From NCBI GenBank assembly GCA_020638395.1, contig JACKIP010000001.1, forward strand, positions 62,001 to 126,000: 64,000 nt of DNA, given 5' to 3'. This stretch comes from Rhodospirillales bacterium. GTDB lineage: Bacteria; Pseudomonadota; Alphaproteobacteria; Micavibrionales; Micavibrionaceae. Both the position numbers and the translations under genes were made by a program. Shown here piece after piece: positions 58,420 to 64,000 of this stretch. The notes below the pieces were generated by a model. It saw only the letters and a list, made by a program, of their open reading frames with translations, was not told the DNA's origin and did no database searches. Within the stretch, counting starts at the first letter, position 1, and each line of letters starts with the position of its first letter.

Positions 58420-60061
58420 AATCCCAACCTGCCATAACCAGGGAATTATCCGAGAAAAACCCGCCGGTCGTCACCTGATTACCGTCAAAATAATAGCCTT
58501 CCAGATAAAACTTATGACTATCAAATCCCTGATAGGTTAATTTAGGGTGAAGAAATAAATCGTAGTTATCAAATCCCATAAAATAATCAAAATTGGCAAC
58601 CCAGCGCGCCTGCGCAAATTCCTGTTCCAGACTGCCATTCATCCCGTATATTTCCTGACGTCCCAGAATATTTTCGGCCCCGTGCAGAATCTGTGCAGAT
58701 CCCTGCATAATCACCCGCAGGTCCCCGTCTCCGGGATAAAATTCGATCCCGGCAACCGCCTGAAACGAGTTAGCTCCGCTCCTGCGAAGAGACGTAGTAT
58801 AGACCGGGAAATTATTCATCCAGGCCCCCTCAAACCGGAAGATCATATCTTCCAGAGGGACGGCAAAATCACCACCGACCAGCCATGTCCACGGATGACG
58901 GGTCGTAATGGTTGCCCCCGGAACCGTCGCTAACGCGACGGGCAAAGGGGTGCCTCCCTCAACAGCATCCAGCAGGGCCGAATTAATTTCATAAAAAGGA
59001 ATCGTCTGACGCAAACGCTGCGCCGTCACGGCATAATCAAAAACCTCTCCTGTCTTGCTGAGGCGTAACCCGCCACCGCCAATCCCTCCGTCATCTTCTG
59101 CGAAGGTCGCATTCTGGATGACAGACGCGAGCGCTGCATCATCCAGTGTCAGAACGGTACGACCGGCATCCGTGTCAATAAAGCTCCAGACACTGTCCCG
59201 CTCCGCAAGCTCTGTCGGGCGCAAATCAAACGCAAATATGCCGTCTAACTTATAGTCTCCGGAATAATATTCCCCCCTCACGGCTGGTATGGCCTGCCGG
59301 CGATCTTCGTAATCTTCCAAAAGGAATGTTCGGAAATCCTGAGACCCCAGCTGATCGGTAGGTTTAGCGTCATCCACACGTCCCCAGATTGCTTTTTGCG
59401 CCCCCACCGTGATGCGGAAATCTTCATCCCCATACCGCACATAATTTTCATCATAGCGGGCTGTTGTTTTTACAAAATCGGTATCTCCATGCTCTGTAAA
59501 CCGATCAAGATTGACGGAGGTTTTAATATCCCAGTTTTCCCCGACCCGCAGAGATAGCTCCGGCTTCAGGAAGGTGCGGGTTGTCACCCGGGCAGAGGCA
59601 TTATGATCGAGCAGATACGCCACCCGGACCCCTAACTGTCCGCCAAAATCCAGATTATCGGACCGACCGGCTGAGGAAGACGCAAAATGGGAGGAGGAGT
59701 CGTCAAGATCAGCTTCTATCGATTCACTCCCACCATTTCCAAACACAAAGCTGTCAGCCTCAGCACTAACGTCCAATTCCGATTCACTCCCGGACATCCC
59801 CATATCATCCCCATCCGCAGCCGCAGGAGTAATACGGGCGAGATCTTTCGGAGATGCCTGATGATCGGTCGGAGTCTGCAGCGCCGCCGCGATGGAAGAG
59901 GCAGATAACTTGAAATCCTTATAAGACGTATGAGATTTTTTTAAATCCTGATTAAAAAGCCGCTCCGTATCGGTCAAAGGTTCGGCAGCAGAGGCCCCAG
60001 CGCATCCAAGAGCGAATACGGCTGAAGAAAGAATCAGGGACTGGCGTAGCTTTTTATACAT
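58409..60061 (-). CDS. outer-membrane beta-barrel protein (DUF1302-like)
   Basis: 550 residues. Signal peptide MYKKLRQSLILSSAVFALGC with ASA cleavage, an unstructured Ser/Asp-rich segment to about residue 135, and then about 400 residues of alternating amphipathic strands (LGVRVAYLLDHNASARVTTR; ITVGAQKAIWGRVDDAKPTD) ending in WDYEF, the terminal-Phe signature of outer-membrane barrels. GAQKAIWGRVDD and the general layout resemble DUF1302 proteins that accompany RND exporters and LolA-like proteins; this assignment is by resemblance. It lies 21 bases after the LolA-like gene and overlaps the ThiF-like gene. Confidence 0.75.
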   Translation of the reverse strand: MYKKLRQSLILSSAVFALGCAGASAAEPLTDTERLFNQDLKKSHTSYKDFKLSASSIAAALQTPTDHQASPKDLARITPAAADGDDMGMSGSESELDVSAEADSFVFGNGGSESIEADLDDSSSHFASSSAGRSDNLDFGGQLGVRVAYLLDHNASARVTTRTFLKPELSLRVGENWDIKTSVNLDRFTEHGDTDFVKTTARYDENYVRYGDEDFRITVGAQKAIWGRVDDAKPTDQLGSQDFRTFLLEDYEDRRQAIPAVRGEYYSGDYKLDGIFAFDLRPTELAERDSVWSFIDTDAGRTVLTLDDAALASVIQNATFAEDDGGIGGGGLRLSKTGEVFDYAVTAQRLRQTIPFYEINSALLDAVEGGTPLPVALATVPGATITTRHPWTWLVGGDFAVPLEDMIFRFEGAWMNNFPVYTTSLRRSGANSFQAVAGIEFYPGDGDLRVIMQGSAQILHGAENILGRQEIYGMNGSLEQEFAQARWVANFDYFMGFDNYDLFLHPKLTYQGFDSHKFYLEGYYFDGNQVTTGGFFSDNSLVMAGWDYEF

Positions 60062-60082
60062 TCTGACCTCTTATCTGACGAC

Positions 60083-60886
60083 CTACGGACGATAGGACAC
60101 TTCACGGGATGGATCCTGCAATGCAGCCTGCGTAAACAGACTCTCCGGCAGATCCGAGTTATACACCACATGATCTGTGATAATTCTTGTTGTATGCTTA
60201 TTTTTAAGGTCTTTTACCTCCACATCCATAACCGTCCAGATTCCCTGAACTTTATCAACCTTCTGCACACTCATGCGCTTAACTGGTTCACTCTGGTTTT
60301 TCTCATAAAAATCGATTCTGATCGGAATCAGAGTTTGAGGATGAACCCAGATTTTTTTCTTGGAATAGGCCGAGCTGGACGCCTCTACCGGCACACTTTC
60401 CAGAACATCACACATTGCTCCGTTCACCTTATCCTGCCCGATATAAGTGTGAGCATCCTTATTGACTTTACGATCCTGCATATCTTCGTAATACAGATCC
60501 GACCCAACGAAACGCCCCCCCTTGCGGTCCCCGGCGATCCGGCGCACCCGCGCCAATGCCGGCATATAAAGCCATTGATCGCTTTCACCATCTGCGTGGC
60601 TGAGGGTCAAAAGTCCCGTATCCTGCACATCCGCCGGCACTGTGAAGCGAACCAGTAAGTTTACCTCGCCATCCGCTGCCCCATCCTGCCTGTAGCTGAA
60701 AAATTCCCGCCGCCGGGTCTGGCTGCCTTCTTTCTCAAGGATCATGGTGGTCTGCGACACCATTGTTTTTCCGTCCGGCCGGTCGTACACAGACTGCGCC
60801 AGTTGTGTCCCCCTTTCATCCGCCCTTGCGGAAGAGACCGACAGAAGCGCCAAAAGAGTAAATGCTGTAATCTGAAGAAGTTTCAT
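60083..60886 (-). CDS. LolA-like outer-membrane lipoprotein-sorting protein
   Basis: A 267-residue secreted protein of the COG2834 type (LolA/LolB fold, a half-open lipid-binding barrel). Signal MKLLQITAFTLLALLSVSSA with ARA cleavage. Family blocks: FTVPADVQDTGLLTLSH, QWLYMPALARVRRIAGDRKG, GRFVGSDLYYEDMQD, KKIWVHPQTLIPIRIDFYEK and a C-terminal NSDLPESLFTQAALQ. Such proteins are encoded with RND/MMPL exporters and are thought to carry lipid through the periplasm. First gene of a leftward operon, divergent from the RND gene across 111 bases. Confidence 0.88.
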   Translation of the reverse strand: MKLLQITAFTLLALLSVSSARADERGTQLAQSVYDRPDGKTMVSQTTMILEKEGSQTRRREFFSYRQDGAADGEVNLLVRFTVPADVQDTGLLTLSHADGESDQWLYMPALARVRRIAGDRKGGRFVGSDLYYEDMQDRKVNKDAHTYIGQDKVNGAMCDVLESVPVEASSSAYSKKKIWVHPQTLIPIRIDFYEKNQSEPVKRMSVQKVDKVQGIWTVMDVEVKDLKNKHTTRIITDHVVYNSDLPESLFTQAALQDPSREVSYRP

Positions 60887-60997
60887 GATATGTATGAGCC
60901 TGATCTAAATTTTTACCTGTTCTAAAGTACTTGCAAGTATAATGCCTGATAATACGACAGAAATACACCTAAATTATTATAATTCATAAATAAAGAC

Positions 60998-63253
60998 ATG
61001 GCAAAAATCACCCCTTACCTCTCTCTGGCCACACTCCTGTGCCTGTACCTCATCACAGCCGTAGCCCTCACCTCCACAAAGGTTAACAACAATATCGATG
61101 TGTTTTTCGCCAAAGATGATCCGACATATGTCGTCAATGAAAAGATACGGGATACCTTCCAACCCGATGGTTTTTTCCTGCTGCTTTTTGAAGGAGACCA
61201 TCTGCTTCAGGATGATTTTTTAAAAAAACTGGATCGCGCAGCTCTGGACATTGAAAAAATTCGTCATGTCGATAGCGCAACCTCTCTGACCACCACAGAA
61301 CAAATCCGCGGCACAGAAGAAGGATTTGAGGTTTCCCTGTTATTTGATCCCAAAAGTGATTTTTCCCTCACAGAACAGGAACGCCGTGAAAAAATCCTCA
61401 AAGACCGTAATGCCGTTGGCATGGTGATTACCGAGGATGCCAGCGCCGTTCTGCTGATTATCCGCACCCAGAATAATCTGGATACGACAGAACTGACCTC
61501 CATTCGCACTCAGATTATGGAGATTGTTGCGACCGACCATCTGGATAGCTCACTGACTGCCATCTCCGGTGGTAATGAAATGCTATGCGCACAATTCAAG
61601 TCCATGATTGACTCCCAGAAAATATTTCTGCCTCTTTCCATTCTCATTAGTATGGGACTGATTTTATGGATGTTTCCGAGACTCTCCATCTTTTTGATGA
61701 CCCTCATCATTATTGGAATTTCTATCCAGTTCCCGGTCTTTCTCATGAGTATCACGGGCACAGAATCAACCATAATTCACACCATGATCCCGCCCCTCAT
61801 GTCCGCATTGAGTGTGGCACTTCTGATCCATTATCTCAATAAAATCAAGCACTATTCCAATCTTGGCGTCCCCGCCGCCATCCGAACCTTCAAAGCCCGG
61901 AATGATCTGTTAAAACCTGCCTTCTATACCAGCATAACCACCGCCGCCGGTCTGGGAACGCTCTACTTCAGCCCGGTTCCGCCAATCCAGAGTTTTGGAG
62001 TAGCCTCCGCCATAGGGGTTCTCATGATCTTTTGTCTGGTGATGTTTATCCTGCCCCCGGTTATTGCCAGATGGGATAAAAACACTCCCTGGAAACAGGG
62101 GCACGGGATGGATGTCATTTTGAATAACATTACCCGGTTTTGTGCGCATTACGCAATCAAATATGCCGGATGGGTGCTTGGAATCACGATCCTCCTGATG
62201 ATAGCGGGAGCCCCGCTTATCGGCATGATTAAGATTGAAACGGATGTTTCCAGATTCTTTAAAGACACCCATCCCATTAATCTTAGCACTAAAAAAATAG
62301 AAGCAAAATTTGGAGGAAGCACACAAGCAGACATTATGCTCGTGAGCGACGAGCTTGACTTCTTCAAACAACCAGAAAATCTGAAGTACGTTCTGGAATT
62401 TGAGGCATGGCTAAAAACGCTCCCCAGAGTCGATCACGTAACGTCGGCAACTAATTTTATCGAAGATATGAGTTACGCTTTTAACGGAGAAGACGAGGCC
62501 TACCGAACCATTCCTGATAACCGGAACCTGATTGGACAATACCTTTTTATCTATGGCGGAACCGATCTGTATAAGTATGTCAATTATGATTTTAATGCCT
62601 TGCGTGTGAACATAAGCACAGCGGGTACAGAAAGTCATCAGGCTGCCATTCTTCTTGACCAAATCACAACTTATCTGGAAACCCATCCGCTCGAGGGATT
62701 ACAATCAGCAGAAATTGGCGGACTGTTAGCCCTCTATGCTTCTCTGACGGAAATGATTGTCGAAACACAGCTCAACAGCCTGCTGCTGGCGCTTGTCATT
62801 ATTTTTGGAATTATGCTGATATCATTCCGCTCCGCGGGAAGCGCCCTGCTTTGCATGATTCCTAATATTTCTCCTCTTCTGATCTGTTTTATGATGATGG
62901 GAGCCTTCCATATCTGGCTTGATATCGGGACCGCCATGATCGCCGCAATTTGTGTTGGCATCGCCGTTGATGACACAATTCACCTTTATCACGCCTATAA
63001 CTCGCGCAGAAAAAAAGGATACAGTGTTACCTATTCTTTGATGCGCGCCTACCAGAATGCAGGCCGGGCGGTCGTGGCAACAACCATTGTTCTGTTCTCG
63101 GAATTCTTTGTAATCGTTGCCTCTGATTTTCTACCGGTGAAAAATTTTGGACTGCTGAGTTCGCTCAGCATCTTGACTGCTCTGATTTTCGATTTGCTGG
63201 TGCTGCCTGCCATCCTGATCGTCCTGATGAGAGCCAAAATTATAAAGAATTAG
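60998..63253 (+). CDS. RND-superfamily exporter (MMPL/HpnN type)
   Basis: A 751-residue inner-membrane exporter. It has an internal repeat: TM1 (about 8-24), periplasmic domain, five helices (about 205-355, LPLSILISMGLILWMFPRLS), TM7 (about 392-412), second periplasmic domain, and five helices to the end. GIAVDDTIHLYHAYNSRRKK in the C-terminal half holds the proton-relay Asp pair typical of MMPL/patched-type proteins. Family members move lipids, hopanoids or lipoprotein-bound substrates. With the divergent LolA-like, barrel and ThiF-like genes it forms an apparent trans-envelope lipid export module. Confidence 0.9.
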   Translation: MAKITPYLSLATLLCLYLITAVALTSTKVNNNIDVFFAKDDPTYVVNEKIRDTFQPDGFFLLLFEGDHLLQDDFLKKLDRAALDIEKIRHVDSATSLTTTEQIRGTEEGFEVSLLFDPKSDFSLTEQERREKILKDRNAVGMVITEDASAVLLIIRTQNNLDTTELTSIRTQIMEIVATDHLDSSLTAISGGNEMLCAQFKSMIDSQKIFLPLSILISMGLILWMFPRLSIFLMTLIIIGISIQFPVFLMSITGTESTIIHTMIPPLMSALSVALLIHYLNKIKHYSNLGVPAAIRTFKARNDLLKPAFYTSITTAAGLGTLYFSPVPPIQSFGVASAIGVLMIFCLVMFILPPVIARWDKNTPWKQGHGMDVILNNITRFCAHYAIKYAGWVLGITILLMIAGAPLIGMIKIETDVSRFFKDTHPINLSTKKIEAKFGGSTQADIMLVSDELDFFKQPENLKYVLEFEAWLKTLPRVDHVTSATNFIEDMSYAFNGEDEAYRTIPDNRNLIGQYLFIYGGTDLYKYVNYDFNALRVNISTAGTESHQAAILLDQITTYLETHPLEGLQSAEIGGLLALYASLTEMIVETQLNSLLLALVIIFGIMLISFRSAGSALLCMIPNISPLLICFMMMGAFHIWLDIGTAMIAAICVGIAVDDTIHLYHAYNSRRKKGYSVTYSLMRAYQNAGRAVVATTIVLFSEFFVIVASDFLPVKNFGLLSSLSILTALIFDLLVLPAILIVLMRAKIIKN

Positions 63254-63263
63254 GATCTGGCGC

Positions 63264-63656
63264 ATGAAATCTTTTCGCGACGAAGCGTCTGACTTTCTTC
63301 CGCAATGGAATGAGCAGGGATTGATTCCGGCGATTGCGCAGGATATCCACGACAAAGAGATCAAAATGATGGCGTGGATGAATGAAGAGTCCCTGAAACT
63401 GACCCTTGAGACCGGGTTTGTGCATTACTGGGCCCGCACCCGAAAAAAGATCTGGAAAAAGGGAGAAGAAAGCGGACACGTGCAAAAGCTGGTCGAGCTG
63501 CGCGTGGATTGCGATCAGGATTGCCTGCTGCTGCTGATCGAACAAACCGGCCCGGCCTGCCACACCGACCGTCCGACCTGCTTTTACCGCCGGGTTACCG
63601 CCGATGGAGGCGTGAGCTTTCTCTATAAACCGCCCGCATCTCAAACAGCTCCATGA
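63264..63656 (+). CDS. hisI: phosphoribosyl-AMP cyclohydrolase
   Basis: A 130-residue zinc enzyme, third step of histidine synthesis. KMMAWMNEESLKLTLETGFV, YWARTRKKIWKKGEESGHVQ, and the metal ligands in RVDCDQDCLLLLIEQTGPAC and CHTDRPTCFYR are all canonical. Stands alone from other his genes here, 10 bases after the RND exporter gene. Its last bases overlap the next gene as ATGA. Confidence 0.95.
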   Translation: MKSFRDEASDFLPQWNEQGLIPAIAQDIHDKEIKMMAWMNEESLKLTLETGFVHYWARTRKKIWKKGEESGHVQKLVELRVDCDQDCLLLLIEQTGPACHTDRPTCFYRRVTADGGVSFLYKPPASQTAP

Positions 63657-64000
63657 TCCCGGTATCCGTCATTATCGTGACAAAAAATGCGGCGGCGACC
63701 CTGCCGGACTGTTTACAGGCTCTTACCGGATTTTCTGAAAGACTGGTCGTTGACTCCGCCAGCGCAGACCGCACCTGTCAGATTGCCACCGATCATGGCG
63801 CACAGCTTGTTTCCTATTTCTGGAATGGCAAATACCCTAAAAAGCGGCAGTGGTGTCTGGAGACACTGGCCCTGAAACATGACTGGGTTCTGTTCATTGA
63901 TGCCGACGAAATCATGACCCCGAAACTGGAGAAAGAAATCACGGCTCTTTTTACACCCAACTCCCCCTCCGCCGCAGATCCCTTGATAGCCGGGTACTTT
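63653..64000 (+). CDS. family-2 glycosyltransferase, 3' end beyond window
   Basis: About 116 N-terminal residues to the window edge. MIPVSVIIVTKNAAATLPDC is the GT2 opening strand and loop; RLVVDSASADRTCQIA (usual VVDSGSTDGT), YPKKRQWCLETLALKHDWVL and FIDADEIM (DxD metal site) follow. This resembles WaaE/KdtX-type LPS core glucosyltransferases. Its ATG overlaps the stop of hisI (ATGA), so the two are coupled. Confidence 0.9.
   Translation, partial: MIPVSVIIVTKNAAATLPDCLQALTGFSERLVVDSASADRTCQIATDHGAQLVSYFWNGKYPKKRQWCLETLALKHDWVLFIDADEIMTPKLEKEITALFTPNSPSAADPLIAGYF

Noticed and set aside
1..64000. tRNA, rRNA, prophage or replication-origin sequences
   Set aside because: I looked for tRNA T-loop patterns, phage structural genes and dnaA/oriC-type arrays in the gaps and found none I could support by eye.

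Overview
The window is chromosomal DNA of a Gram-negative alphaproteobacterium. Supporting signs are an RNase E with a long acidic insert in its S1 domain beside amiC, the ihfB-lapA pair, a DUF853/HerA-like ATPase, an OxyR-AhpC-AhpD locus, LpxI (not LpxH) for lipid A, and tolQR behind ybgC. A Micavibrio/Rhodospirillales-type lineage is my guess; the sequence alone does not fix the genus. I saw no rRNA, tRNA, CRISPR array, prophage or replication origin.

Layout. 1-2.7 kb: a leftward GDP-L-fucose operon (gmd, fcl, manC; manC runs off the left edge and its product lacks its C-terminus here). 2.8-4.8 kb: an IS5-type element whose transposase is split around a phosphotransferase-fold gene. 4.9-13.1 kb: rightward housekeeping genes (lipoprotein, yggS, CheY-like receiver plus an HPt-like partner, infA, gyrA, RBBP9-like hydrolase, ihfB, lapA, DUF853 ATPase) with a decayed addA tail. 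13.5-16 kb: fabG, a small protein and sucC, leftward. 16-22.7 kb: an unknown gene, rplK-rplA, a UDG-like gene, trhO, and oxyR divergent from ahpC-ahpD. 23-24.4 kb: an intact IS3-family element beside a small TATAGAAG-ended repeat. 24.5-34.9 kb: an epimerase, a SPOR protein, nagZ, a giant autotransporter, a lone ABC ATPase, and the mepK-like/ldtD wall pair. 35-35.9 kb: an IS5 (IS427-type) element. 35.9-43.1 kb: epimerase-AraC pair, lpxA-lpxI, ilvD, terC. 43.5-53 kb: rne, an ADP-ribosylglycohydrolase, amiC, small membrane proteins, a solitary nuoI, nadE. 53-57.5 kb: an unknown gene with ybgC-tolQ-tolR, then serB and hom. 57.5-63.3 kb: a divergent module of LolA-like protein, outer-membrane barrel and E1/ThiF-like enzyme against an RND/MMPL exporter. 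63.3-64 kb: hisI and the start of a family-2 glycosyltransferase.

Two themes stand out. First, intergenic space is packed with small dispersed palindromic elements of at least four families, including about 162-bp elements with TATAGT...ACTATA ends that resemble Neisseria Correia elements in form. Second, many gene sets that normally sit together are represented here by isolated pieces: sucC without sucD, rplKA without nusG or rplJL, nuoI alone, tolQR without tolA-tolB-pal, lpxA-lpxI without lpxD/fabZ/lpxB, and an ABC ATPase without a permease. Repeats often lie at the points where the missing neighbours would be expected. The best candidates for an undescribed system are the exporter/E1 module at 57.5-63.3 kb and the cargo-carrying IS5 derivative at 2.8-4.8 kb.
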